Assembly (NCBI GenBank): GCA_017443945.1
Contig: JAFSXS010000009.1
Span: 1 to 45,570 of the forward strand
Source of the DNA: Synergistaceae bacterium
GTDB lineage: Bacteria > Synergistota > Synergistia > Synergistales > Aminobacteriaceae
DNA: 45,570 nt
Direction: 5' to 3'
The translations under genes were made by a program, and so were the position numbers. Positions 34,570 through 42,639 of the stretch are shown piece after piece. How positions within the stretch are numbered: position 1 is the stretch's first letter; each line of letters begins with the position of its first letter. Under the pieces are notes generated by a model. That model did not search any database, had not been told where the DNA came from, and saw nothing but the letters and a program-made list of their open reading frames with translations.

Positions 34570-34662
34570 TCAAGCATGGAAAAAATTACGTTTTATCTTG
34601 AGGAACGACGCACAGGAAGAATAATTTACATTTGCAAGAAACGCATTAATGAACGTAAACAT
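34570..34662 (-). CDS. Putative leader peptide of the DAP/lysine operon
   Basis: A 30-codon frame starts with ATG at 34662, 12 nt after AGGAGG (34680-34675), just downstream of the dapA promoter, and ends with TGA at 34572-34570. It contains Lys-Ile-Lys-Arg at codons 22-25 and several Phe. The Leu-Lys codons CTCAAG (34602-34597) can pair with CTTGAG (34574-34569), which overlaps the stop codon; TGAGCGG (34572-34566) can in turn pair with CCGCTCA (34528-34522) of the terminator. This is the 1:2, 2:3, 3:4 design of amino-acid attenuators. The peptide itself is likely to have no other role. Only two Lys codons are present, so the sensed amino acid is an inference. Confidence 0.65.
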   Translation of the reverse strand: MFTFINAFLANVNYSSCASFLKIKRNFFHA

Positions 34663-34703
34663 AAAAATTTTTATCCTCCTGTCAGCATATGAATTTTCGT
34701 GAA

Positions 34704-34732
34704 ATAATAAACGGGAAAATTTAATCTGTCAA
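34704..34732 (-). promoter_or_regulatory. Strong sigma-70 promoter of the DAP/lysine operon
   Basis: On the minus strand a perfect TTGACA (34732-34727), a 17-nt spacer and TATTAT (34709-34704). Transcription would start near 34697, giving a leader of about 220 nt before dapA. Confidence 0.85.
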
Positions 34733-34736
34733 TGTT

Positions 34737-34907
34737 TTATTTCTCGTAATGAGTAGCGCATGAAGTAATTATATATGTTCTTTGTTTATATGCCGCTTCT
34801 AATGGGATTTCTTTAGAGCGTATGACCTGCCGCAAAAAAACATTTACAGCCGTCTGAATGTCAAAGCCAAACTCGTCAAGTAATTCTTTAGCCCGTGCTG
34901 CTAACGT
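34737..34907 (-). pseudogene. RelB/DinJ-type antitoxin remnant, N-terminal start lost
   Basis: Read from 34907 on the minus strand, 56 codons give RAKELLDEFGFDIQTAVNVF, then LRQVIRSKEIPLE, the ribbon-helix-helix core of RelB/DinJ antitoxins. The first beta strand is missing: an ATG at 34912 is in another frame that stops after seven codons, and the true frame has a TGA just upstream. A small deletion after the start codon would explain this. No toxin gene follows; the fragment ends 5 bp before the dapA -35 box. Confidence 0.65.
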
Positions 34908-34914
34908 TCATAAT

Positions 34915-35061
34915 TTACACCTCTATTAAATCATGAATAATAATTTTGCCTTCTTTGGCCTGCTGTACACTGTGCAAAATGCGCTCAAGTGTTTCACCGC
35001 TAAAATATGAGTCATAATCATTGATGTTGTTATTGTCATTATAAATTTCGTCTGGACTCAT
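34915..35061 (-). CDS. Small acidic protein resembling the C-terminal half of a RelB/DinJ antitoxin
   Basis: A 48-residue frame with a good ribosome site (AGGAGA, 9 nt before the ATG at 35061). The end, YFSGETLERILHSV then AKEGKIIIHDLIEV, resembles the toxin-binding tail common in RelB/DinJ antitoxins, without the DNA-binding half. The next fragment downstream is an N-terminal half in another frame. It may be a decayed antitoxin or a small expressed protein; no RelE or YafQ toxin is next to it. Confidence 0.5.
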   Translation of the reverse strand: MSPDEIYNDNNNINDYDSYFSGETLERILHSVQQAKEGKIIIHDLIEV

Positions 35062-35255
35062 GTTCTATTTCTCCTCAAAATAAAATTTATTTAATTATAC
35101 ATGACGTACGCTCGCTAATCATTATAGTTTTACACGTTCAACACTCATAATAAAATTTTTCAGCAAGATATTTATATAAATTACGTGCTATAATTCAAAA
35201 GGTTTTAGCGATAAAACTTTTTCACGCAAAATTTTTTATCAAGGAGGAATTTATT
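35062..35255 (+). promoter_or_regulatory. Upstream region and extended -10 promoter of the Synerg-CTERM gene
   Basis: TGCTATAAT (35186-35194) is an extended -10 element about 60 bp before the ATG; AAGGAGG lies 8 nt before the ATG. The rest is AT-rich with AAAATTTTT tracts and no gene. Confidence 0.5.
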
Positions 35256-37730
35256 ATGAACGTTCACAAAAAGTTTATAGCCTTTATTGTGTGTCTTGCT
35301 GTCTTGTCTAGTCTTCCGGCATTTGCTGACCATTATGCAACAACTGACATGACGTGGGCAGAATTTTATGCGGGCGAGGTTGGCGAGGCTTCATCAGATT
35401 TATTAGCTGATGGTCTCGACGCTGTATCAACTGCTACAACACGTTTTGTAACGAGATTCAATCAAACAATTTCGTCAAGTGATGAGTCAGGCTCGTTATA
35501 TTCCGGTATAAAAGCTGTACAAGTCCGCATGTCAGACGATGTTTATTTATTATTGAGCAATGACTCGCGCTACACTTGGAGCAGCACAGAATTTGACGAA
35601 TATAAAATCGTAAGCTCTGACGGTTCATTCGGAAAAACTATAACGGAGACTCTAGCGGTATCGGGAGCTTCTGTAACACTTTCAAGCGGTGCATCATCAA
35701 ATCACGGAGATTATATTTTGAACGTAAACGGGCTTGACTTTGACGCACTTGGCCTGAAAACGGGCGATAGTTCAACAAGTTTTGATTATTATCTGGGTGC
35801 AGCGATCGAGACAACCGACGGGAAAATTTACGGACTCAGACCTCTTTATAATATCTGGGTGCGAACGAATCAGCTCGGATTTTCCGTAAAAGATTTCACA
35901 GAGCGCAACGGGACAATTTTAGACGCAGCTTATACGCAAAGTTTAGCAGGTGCAACAATCAGCAAGATTACATACATTCTCAAGGATCAGCCAGACCCTT
36001 ATATAACCTGCAATATTTACGTGAGAGACTCAACGACAGCAACAGCAGCCCCCGATTATGAGTCAGGCTTCAAAGCGTTTGAGATCGAGAACGGCCAAGT
36101 TACAGCAAGAATTATCGTGAGTAATTCACCATCAGGCGCAAATTATAACAAAATAGCGTCTATCAGCTATGACGATCCTAACGGCCATCACGGGTGGAGC
36201 ACTCTTAACGCAAATTATTACACGTATTCTAACGGTGTATTAATTATGAGCGGCGATATTGTTTCAGCAACTCACACATATAATGTAATTCTTGAGGACT
36301 CAAACGGTAAATTTGCAGACATCAGCACGAGATTTAACACTTTCGCGACTGATGCAACGAGTCTAATAATTTCCGATGATAATAACGCAGGTGCAGTAAA
36401 TTTTTTGCTGACTCCTTCAGGAGTTTGTGATTCCGTCGACAACTTCATGAAGGAGTCTAATTTTGTTATAGCTTCAGATTATACCAGTCCGGACAAAAAT
36501 TTTTCAGTTGTTTATGAGGGCGGAGAGAATCAAGTCAAGGGTTCAGGCTTCAGCTTTGATATCACGTTAAATAATGTACCGTCGGGAAAAATCGGCGTTG
36601 TAGGTTTCGGGAAAATATTTTATTTGACTCCAGACAACTGCGGATCGATGTATAATCATATTTATTCGTCAATTAATGCGCTCGAGACGTACCCCAGCGG
36701 CTTTAAAGGCGTGTTCGGAAAAATGTTTCGTGAAATGGGCTTAAAAGTTTGGTCGGTTCTCGATGACGGCTCTTTGCGTGATGTTACTGATTATGTAGGA
36801 GCGGGCGCAATGATTTCGGACGATAATAATATCATGATTTATTACGGCGTTATGCTTGCTGATCGTGAAATAACATCTAATGACGAGGGCAATACTTATT
36901 ATTTCTCACCGGAAGGCGAGACCCTTTTAAGCGACGGAACAGCAGATAATCACTTGATAGCAGCTTATTATTTCGAAGTTCTTGACGAGGACGCGGGAGT
37001 CATTGATGAAGCAGATAATAAGGCCGGAATATCTTTTGAAGTCATGAAACCGGGATTTATTGCCTCAGCCGATAACGCAGCAAACGAGAAAAAATTAACT
37101 TGGATAATCGGAGACATGGCTTTGTCTGCAAGTTCGCAGTTAATTACTGGCAAAACGAATCAAATAGCAGGGGACAGCGGATTTTCTTTCTCTGTAGAAG
37201 TTGACTCAAGCACTATTTCAAGCGATTACACGCCTATAATAGGATTCAGCAAAATTTTTGAGTTCACAGCGTCAAATTTAGGAACCGACGATTTTAACGC
37301 GCTTAAGACCAGAGTTACCGAGCTTGTAAATAATTCCGGCAATTTTTACACGAGCGATTATACAGCTTTGACCGAGTCAGGAATAAGCGTGATGGCAAGT
37401 TATCCGGATTTAGGGATTCAAGATATTGATATTACCAACACAATGCAATTTGGATTATTTGTGTCGGGCGACGCTGTATTAATGAGTTACGGGGCTGTTG
37501 CAGTCGACAGAGCTTTAACCGGCAATGAAGGCGAATTATTAAATATCGGCTTTGAGCAGTGTCCGTTAATGAGTGATGGAATCGAGGACGAAATTATAAC
37601 AGCTTCATGGTATATCACTCATGCAGGCACAGAAAATCTTCCAAGCAGTTCCAGCGGGTGTAATGCGTTCTCAAGTTCGATTATATTATTATTTGGATTA
37701 GCTCTCATTAAGTGCAATAAATCAAGATAA
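35256..37730 (+). CDS. Exported repeat protein with Synerg-CTERM sorting signal
   Basis: An 824-residue secreted protein of unknown function. It has a signal peptide (MNVHKK, hydrophobic core, AFAD near residue 25) and a C-terminal SSSSGCNAFSSS, a hydrophobic run, and KCNKSR at the very end. That matches the Synerg-CTERM signal used by Synergistota for surface anchoring. The centre has two similar domains of about 160 residues, near 428-590 (GSGFSFDITL, VVGFGKIFYLT) and 638-795 (GDSGFSFSVEV, IIGFSKIFEFT), both ending with a LLSDG or LMSDG motif before a hydrophobic strand. The composition, rich in Ser, Thr, Asp, Tyr, suggests beta-sandwich surface domains. A strong terminator follows, so it is probably monocistronic. 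Confidence 0.82.
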   Translation: MNVHKKFIAFIVCLAVLSSLPAFADHYATTDMTWAEFYAGEVGEASSDLLADGLDAVSTATTRFVTRFNQTISSSDESGSLYSGIKAVQVRMSDDVYLLLSNDSRYTWSSTEFDEYKIVSSDGSFGKTITETLAVSGASVTLSSGASSNHGDYILNVNGLDFDALGLKTGDSSTSFDYYLGAAIETTDGKIYGLRPLYNIWVRTNQLGFSVKDFTERNGTILDAAYTQSLAGATISKITYILKDQPDPYITCNIYVRDSTTATAAPDYESGFKAFEIENGQVTARIIVSNSPSGANYNKIASISYDDPNGHHGWSTLNANYYTYSNGVLIMSGDIVSATHTYNVILEDSNGKFADISTRFNTFATDATSLIISDDNNAGAVNFLLTPSGVCDSVDNFMKESNFVIASDYTSPDKNFSVVYEGGENQVKGSGFSFDITLNNVPSGKIGVVGFGKIFYLTPDNCGSMYNHIYSSINALETYPSGFKGVFGKMFREMGLKVWSVLDDGSLRDVTDYVGAGAMISDDNNIMIYYGVMLADREITSNDEGNTYYFSPEGETLLSDGTADNHLIAAYYFEVLDEDAGVIDEADNKAGISFEVMKPGFIASADNAANEKKLTWIIGDMALSASSQLITGKTNQIAGDSGFSFSVEVDSSTISSDYTPIIGFSKIFEFTASNLGTDDFNALKTRVTELVNNSGNFYTSDYTALTESGISVMASYPDLGIQDIDITNTMQFGLFVSGDAVLMSYGAVAVDRALTGNEGELLNIGFEQCPLMSDGIEDEIITASWYITHAGTENLPSSSSGCNAFSSSIILLFGLALIKCNKSR

Positions 37731-37752
37731 AATTTACTCCTCTTTCTTAAAA

Positions 37753-37789
37753 TGGCTTCTCGTTTTTCACAGCGAGGAGTCATTTTTTT
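37753..37789 (+). terminator. Terminator of the Synerg-CTERM gene
   Basis: TGGCTTCTCG (37753-37762) pairs with CGAGGAGTCA (37773-37782) with two wobble pairs, followed by seven T. Confidence 0.88.
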
Positions 37790-37851
37790 GTATTTATGCG
37801 ATAATTAGCAGATTAGAAATTTATTTATTATGGAGGATGTTATTACAAACT

Positions 37852-39339
37852 ATGTTTCAGACTATAGACCCGTTTTTAGTTGCAGGCTTGTTATTCTTTA
37901 TGAGTCTTGTAGCCGGCACAATTTCAGAGAAATATAAGATTCCTTCACTGCTTTTGTTTCTTGCAATAGGAATGATAGCAGGCAGGGACGGACTCGGAGG
38001 CTTAAATTTTACTGACGCTGAGGCCGCAAACAACGTCGGTACATTTGCATTAGCTTTCATACTTTTTTCGGGCGGTTTCATGACTAAATTGTCAGATATA
38101 AAGCCTATAATCACTCAAGGTGTAGTACTCTCGACTCTGGGCGTATTAATAACAGCAGTAGTTGCGGCTATACCGATTGCAATGCTGCCTATGTTCTCAT
38201 ATAAAGACGCGTTTTTGTTGGGCTCGATAATTTCATCAACGGACGCAGCAGCAGTTTTCTCAATTTTACGCACACAAAAAGTAGGAGTCAAAGGCGTAGT
38301 CAAACCGTTATTAGAGTTCGAGTCCGGCAGTAATGACCCTATGGCAGTATTCTTAACGTTAACTGCTATGATATGGCTTACGACTCCTGATGTGCCATTA
38401 AACGAGCTTGCAATTAGATTCGTCGTTCAAATGCTTGCGGGCGGTTTAATGGGCGTGATAATGGGCCGTCTTGCGTGCTACATGATTCAGCGTCTGAAAG
38501 TTACGAACGAGGCATTATATCCGGTTTGGGGAATTGCAATTGTCTTAATAACGTTTGGACTCACCGAGACAGTTTACGGAAACGGCTATCTTGCTGTATA
38601 CGTTTGCGGAATTACAATGGGCGAACGCGAGTTTTTGTACAAATACAGCCTGCAAAAATTTCATGAAGGTTTTGCGTGGCTCATGCAAATTATAATGTTC
38701 TTGGTGCTGGGTCTCTTAGTCAACCCTGCAGAAGTAATTGATATTTCTGTTATGAGCGTTGGATTATTAATTTCGTTCGCGTTAATGTTTGTTGCACGTC
38801 CTGTATCAGTTTTTGCCGGAACTCTTTTCAGCAAACAATTTAATTTCCGGGAAAAATTATTTATTTCTTGGACAGGTCTGCGCGGAGCAGTGCCTATTAT
38901 TCTTGCTACTTACCCGTTGACTCACGGACATGAGCAGGCTTCTTATATGTTCAATGTAGTATTCTTTGTTGTATTGACGTCTGTATTGATTCAGGGGAAA
39001 ACTTTAGCATTAGCAGCAAAATTATTAGGCATTGACGCACCAGTCAGAGAGTCGAAATCTTATCCGTTAGCTTTTGACAGGACACCAGGCACAGGCACGG
39101 AAGAAACCCGCGAAGTTGATTTAATGCCGGAATATAAGATTGTAGGGAAATGCGTTAAAGATTTGAGATTCCCTGAAGGCGTTACAATTTTGCTGATAAA
39201 TAGAGATTCGAAATTTTTGATTCCTAAGGGCAACACGGAATTAAAAGCGGGCGACACACTTTTATTATTCGGTGAACGTGAAAAATTGCCGGACGTTGAA
39301 GAAAATTTAACGCAGATAAAAGACGATACAAATATTTAA
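37852..39339 (+). CDS. K+/H+ antiporter of the CPA1/NhaP2 (CvrA) type with C-terminal TrkA-C domain
   Basis: About 12 helices in residues 1-390 form a cation/proton antiporter. Signature stretches are LLLFLAIGMIAGRDGLGG near 30, SIISSTDAAAVFSILR near 130, LLEFESGSNDPMAVFLTL near 158 with the ion-binding acidic residues, and SWTGLRGAVPIILATYPL near 343. The last 80 residues form a TrkA-C domain, as in potassium/proton antiporters of the cell volume regulation type. It exports K+ or Na+ in exchange for H+. The start is taken at 37852, 15 nt after GGAGG; the ATG at 37837 abuts that site and is less likely. Confidence 0.9.
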   Translation: MFQTIDPFLVAGLLFFMSLVAGTISEKYKIPSLLLFLAIGMIAGRDGLGGLNFTDAEAANNVGTFALAFILFSGGFMTKLSDIKPIITQGVVLSTLGVLITAVVAAIPIAMLPMFSYKDAFLLGSIISSTDAAAVFSILRTQKVGVKGVVKPLLEFESGSNDPMAVFLTLTAMIWLTTPDVPLNELAIRFVVQMLAGGLMGVIMGRLACYMIQRLKVTNEALYPVWGIAIVLITFGLTETVYGNGYLAVYVCGITMGEREFLYKYSLQKFHEGFAWLMQIIMFLVLGLLVNPAEVIDISVMSVGLLISFALMFVARPVSVFAGTLFSKQFNFREKLFISWTGLRGAVPIILATYPLTHGHEQASYMFNVVFFVVLTSVLIQGKTLALAAKLLGIDAPVRESKSYPLAFDRTPGTGTEETREVDLMPEYKIVGKCVKDLRFPEGVTILLINRDSKFLIPKGNTELKAGDTLLLFGEREKLPDVEENLTQIKDDTNI

Positions 39340-39368
39340 TTTCAGCAGCACAATTTTTTTGCAGGAAG

Positions 39369-39409
39369 GCGAGTCAGCAAAGTAAATGAAACTTTCTGAT
39401 TCGCTTTTA
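39369..39409 (+). terminator. Terminator of the antiporter gene
   Basis: GCGAGTCAG (39369-39377) pairs with CTGATTCGC (39396-39404) with one wobble, with an inner AAAGT/ACTTT stem, followed by TTTTATTATT. Confidence 0.85.
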
Positions 39410-39452
39410 TTATTCGTGATAAAATTTGCGTGATAAATAGCATTATTGGCCG

Positions 39453-39480
39453 TTGATTTTTTTCGTGAGCGCGTTATTAT
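39453..39480 (+). promoter_or_regulatory. Promoter of the L,D-transpeptidase/ychF operon
   Basis: TTGATT (39453-39458) and TATTAT (39475-39480) with a 16-nt spacer, about 35 bp before the ATG. Confidence 0.5.
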
Positions 39481-39515
39481 TCATTTATAAATCATAAGCG
39501 AGGGATAAAAGTTTT

Positions 39516-40340
39516 ATGCAAAGATTTCTTAATTTCTTGAAGGAGATAACTACACTTAAAACTGTATGGATCGATAAAGGACAGGGAAAATGGATCGTGA
39601 AAAAACGTATGCACCCGGTTTTACGCGGTTTTTTCTGGGTAATGGCCGTCTCTGTAGGTGTTGGAGCGTATATAAATTTTTCGTCAATCAACGAGATTCA
39701 CAAAGCAAATGCACAGCCTGATCCGGTTATTTCTGCAAGAGTGCGCGAACCTGAAAAACTTGTAACTCTTCCCGTTACTCAACCAGTGCAGCCTGAGCCG
39801 GAAAAGCAGGAGACTATAGCAATCCCGTTAAAAGCTGCTCCAGGACCTGACCCCGTTTTGAAACCTGCAATAAAGAAGGGCGGCGACATTTTCGAGAGTC
39901 CGGAAAAATTATTAACGAGAAATAATAATAATGACTTCAGAATCGAGATAAACAAATCAAAATTTTTGCTGACTCTGTATAAAGGCGATGAAGTAGTAAA
40001 GCAATATTCAATAGCAATCGGCAGAAATCCCGGCGATAAACGAAAAGTCGGCGACAACAGGACTCCGACGGGAAATTTTAAAATTGTATCGATTGAGCCT
40101 TCTTCAACATGGAAACACGATTTCGGCGACGGCAAGGGCAAAATTTCAGGAGCTTACGGGCCGTGGTTCTTGAGACTCGATGCTAAAGGATGGAAGGGAA
40201 TCGGCATTCACGGGACTCACGATCCTGACTCGCGCGGAACTATGGCAACAGAAGGCTGTATCAGACTCAGCAACGAAGATATCAGCGAACTTAGGCGATA
40301 TGCTTATAGAAATATGCCCGTAACAATTCGGGAAAAATAG
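39516..40340 (+). CDS. L,D-transpeptidase (YkuD domain), membrane-anchored
   Basis: It probably cross-links peptidoglycan through meso-DAP residues or attaches proteins to it, outside the inner membrane. An N-terminal cytoplasmic stretch is followed by one membrane helix (about 39-57), a Pro/Glu/Lys-rich linker to about residue 130, then the YkuD domain. The catalytic motif is HGTHDPDSRGTMATEGCIRL, with H232 and nucleophile C248. Length 274 residues. A GAGGGA ribosome site lies 10 nt before the ATG. ychF follows 12 bp later. Confidence 0.9.
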   Translation: MQRFLNFLKEITTLKTVWIDKGQGKWIVKKRMHPVLRGFFWVMAVSVGVGAYINFSSINEIHKANAQPDPVISARVREPEKLVTLPVTQPVQPEPEKQETIAIPLKAAPGPDPVLKPAIKKGGDIFESPEKLLTRNNNNDFRIEINKSKFLLTLYKGDEVVKQYSIAIGRNPGDKRKVGDNRTPTGNFKIVSIEPSSTWKHDFGDGKGKISGAYGPWFLRLDAKGWKGIGIHGTHDPDSRGTMATEGCIRLSNEDISELRRYAYRNMPVTIREK

Positions 40341-40352
40341 GGGGATATTATA

Positions 40353-41453
40353 ATGCTTAAATGCGGAATAGTAGGTCTGCCGCTTTCGGGAAAATCTACA
40401 ATTTTTAATGTCATCACTCGTGCAGGCGCGGAAGTCAAACCCTATGCAGGCGGAAAAACTGAACCGAATCGCGCATTAGTCAGCGTTCCTGATTCAAGAT
40501 TTGATAAACTTGTTGAAATTTTTGCACCCAAGAGCGTTAAACCTGCTGACGTTGAATTTGTTGACTTGGCCGGACTCTCACGTGACGCAGGCAAGGGCGC
40601 AGGACTCGGAAACTCGTTTTTGTCGTTCGTATCAGAATCTGAAGCATTATTGCACGTAATTAGAGTCTTCAAGAATGACTCTGTGCCTCATCCGGAAAAT
40701 TCGATTAACCCATTAAGAGACTGGCAGATTGTCGAGTCAGAATTAATTTATCGTGATTTAGGCGTTATAGGCGGCAGACTCTCAAGACTCGACGAGAAGA
40801 AAGCGAAGAAAAAATTAACTCCCGCTGAAGTGGCCGAACTCGATTTATTAAAGCAGCTGGAAGAACACTTAATGAATGAGAGACCTTTGCGCGAATTTGC
40901 ATTAACTGACGAACAAAAGCGTTCATTATCGGGATTTGCTTTCTTGACTCTGAAGCCTGAATTAATAGTGTTAAATCTCGACGACTCACAGACGGGCGAA
41001 AAAATTCCGGAATTAGCAGAACTTGAGTCCGTCATGCAAGAAAAAAATCTTGACTCAGTGCGCGTTTATGGAGCTACAGAAATGGAACTTGAACAGCTTG
41101 ACCCCGCTGACAGACTCGAATTTATGAAAGATTTAGCAATAACGGAACCGGGCAGAGACAGACTCATTCACGAGGCTTATAAATTGCTGGGGCTTATCTC
41201 ATTCTTTACTAGCGGAGCCGATGAAGTCCGCGCATGGACATTAAAACAAGGTTCTAACGCGGTTGATGCTGCAGGGACGATACATTCAGATTTAGCGAGG
41301 GGATTTATACGCGCTCAAGTGGTCTCGTACGATGATTTTATCGCGAATAATGCTTCAATTGCACAATGCCGCGACAAAGGAGTGCTGCGACTCGAAGGCA
41401 AAGACTATATCGTGAAAGACGGCGACATGATAGAAATTAGATTTAACGTGTGA
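40353..41453 (+). CDS. ychF: YchF/OLA1-family ATPase
   Basis: This P-loop protein of the Obg-like family binds the ribosome and is redox-regulated in characterised relatives. The P-loop is GLPLSGKST (residues 8-16), where most relatives have NV for LS. DLAGLSRDAGKGAGLGNSFL (switch II region) and the following ALLHVIRVF are typical, as is the C-terminal TGS-like domain with EVRAWTLKQGSNAVDAAGTIH and GFIRAQVVSYDDF. It has 366 residues. GGGGG precedes the ATG by 8 nt. A bidirectional terminator follows. Confidence 0.93.
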   Translation: MLKCGIVGLPLSGKSTIFNVITRAGAEVKPYAGGKTEPNRALVSVPDSRFDKLVEIFAPKSVKPADVEFVDLAGLSRDAGKGAGLGNSFLSFVSESEALLHVIRVFKNDSVPHPENSINPLRDWQIVESELIYRDLGVIGGRLSRLDEKKAKKKLTPAEVAELDLLKQLEEHLMNERPLREFALTDEQKRSLSGFAFLTLKPELIVLNLDDSQTGEKIPELAELESVMQEKNLDSVRVYGATEMELEQLDPADRLEFMKDLAITEPGRDRLIHEAYKLLGLISFFTSGADEVRAWTLKQGSNAVDAAGTIHSDLARGFIRAQVVSYDDFIANNASIAQCRDKGVLRLEGKDYIVKDGDMIEIRFNV

Positions 41454-41460
41454 TAATAAA

Positions 41461-41486
41461 TCCCCCAGTCGTTAAAGGCCGGGGGA
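41461..41486. terminator. Bidirectional terminator after ychF
   Basis: TCCCCCAGTC (41461-41470) pairs with GGCCGGGGGA (41477-41486) with one mismatch and one wobble around GTTAAA, followed by AAAATTTATTTT. Confidence 0.8.
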
Positions 41487-41490
41487 AAAT

Positions 41491-41640
41491 TTATTTTATT
41501 GCCAACGCCATGTAATTCCCGTAAAATTCGCGTATTTCTATAATTCCCATTCCAAGCCAATTAAACAATTTTTCAAGACAATCACTGCTGAAAACGTGAT
41601 GATGAAGACAAAAAATTTTTACTGCTATTAAAGTGCGTTG
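41491..41640 (-). pseudogene. Possible relic of a SAM-dependent methyltransferase C-terminus
   Basis: A short minus-strand frame next to the tsaD stop encodes HHHVFSSDCLEKLFNWLG, then EIREFYGNYMALAIK. This resembles the last 40 residues of class I methyltransferases, where a His/Phe segment, a helix and a closing beta hairpin occur. The upstream part of such a gene is absent; the frame runs straight into tsaD. No ribosome site is visible. Family assignment is tentative. Confidence 0.35.
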
Positions 41641-41641
41641 A

Positions 41642-42637
41642 CTATAAATCATGAATCGACGGATCCGGCACAATTTCAGAATCTATAAATTTTTCCCGCA
41701 TAAATGCATTATACCCCGCAGCAGCAATCATTACAGCATTATCCGTGCAACGTTGAATCTTAGGCAGCCACACACGAAAATTTTTCTGACTCGTTAAGGC
41801 CTCACGTAATGCACTGTTAGCAGAGACTCCGCCCGACGCAGAAATTTTATTTATCCCCGTGAGCTTGACTGCTAAATTTATTTTCGCGATTAATGCCTCA
41901 ACAACTGCACGCTGAAACGAAGCGCACAAATCATTTATTGGCAGTGAGTCAGAATCAGCAAATTTTTTCACCTGCCATAATAAAGCAGTCTTCAACCCGC
42001 TGAAACTAAATTCTATCTTGTCAGAATGTTTTAACGGCACAGGAAAATCAAACGCTCTAGCATTCCCATTTTTAGCAAGTCTATCAATTTCGGGGCCTCC
42101 TGGATATGGCAGACCTAAAATTTTCGCGGCTTTGTCGTAGGCTTCTCCCGCTGCGTCGTCTCGAGTCTGTCCCAATAATTTATATTTCCCGAACGAGTCA
42201 ACTTCTATAATTTCCGTGTGGCCTCCTGAAACTATCAGCGACAAAAACGGCGGTTCCAAATCCGAGTCAACTAACGGCGCAAATAAATGTCCCTCCAAAT
42301 GATTCACGCCGATTAACGGAACTTGCCAAACCTGCGATAAAGCTCTTGCAGTCTGAACGCCAACTATTAACGATCCCATTAAGCCCGGCCCCCTGGTTAC
42401 TGCGATGAGATTTAAATTTTTTCCCGAAATATTGCATTGACTCAAACATGAATCTATAAGCGGCAAAAGATTCTCTAAATGCTTTCTCGCTGCAAACTCA
42501 GGAATCACACCGCCAAATTTCGCATGATCGTTAATTTGACTCGATAAAAGCTCGCACAAAATTTCTTTATCGTCATTAATAATTGCGACTCCGGTATCGT
42601 CGCAGCTCGTTTCGATTCCAAGTGTAAGAAAGCTCAT
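41642..42637 (-). CDS. tsaD: tRNA N6-adenosine threonylcarbamoyltransferase TsaD
   Basis: It transfers the threonylcarbamoyl group to A37 of tRNAs that read ANN codons, together with TsaB and TsaE, which are not in this window. Visible motifs are LGIETSCDDTGVAI at the N-terminus, TRGPGLMGSLIVG near 85, NHLEGHLFAPL near 113 with the two metal-binding His, LSLIVSGGHTEI near 133, and SASGGVSANSALR near 270. Length 331 residues from the ATG at 42637; a GTG at 42643 that overlaps the upstream stop is an alternative. It is the last intact gene of the minus-strand group. Confidence 0.95.
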   Translation of the reverse strand: MSFLTLGIETSCDDTGVAIINDDKEILCELLSSQINDHAKFGGVIPEFAARKHLENLLPLIDSCLSQCNISGKNLNLIAVTRGPGLMGSLIVGVQTARALSQVWQVPLIGVNHLEGHLFAPLVDSDLEPPFLSLIVSGGHTEIIEVDSFGKYKLLGQTRDDAAGEAYDKAAKILGLPYPGGPEIDRLAKNGNARAFDFPVPLKHSDKIEFSFSGLKTALLWQVKKFADSDSLPINDLCASFQRAVVEALIAKINLAVKLTGINKISASGGVSANSALREALTSQKNFRVWLPKIQRCTDNAVMIAAAGYNAFMREKFIDSEIVPDPSIHDL

Positions 42638-42639
42638 GA

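Noticed and set aside
34480-34700. Lysine riboswitch (L-box) in the dapA leader
   Set aside because: The leader is about 220 nt and is taken up by the peptide frame and simple alternative pairings; I could not find the multi-helix L-box core. A covariance-model search would settle it.
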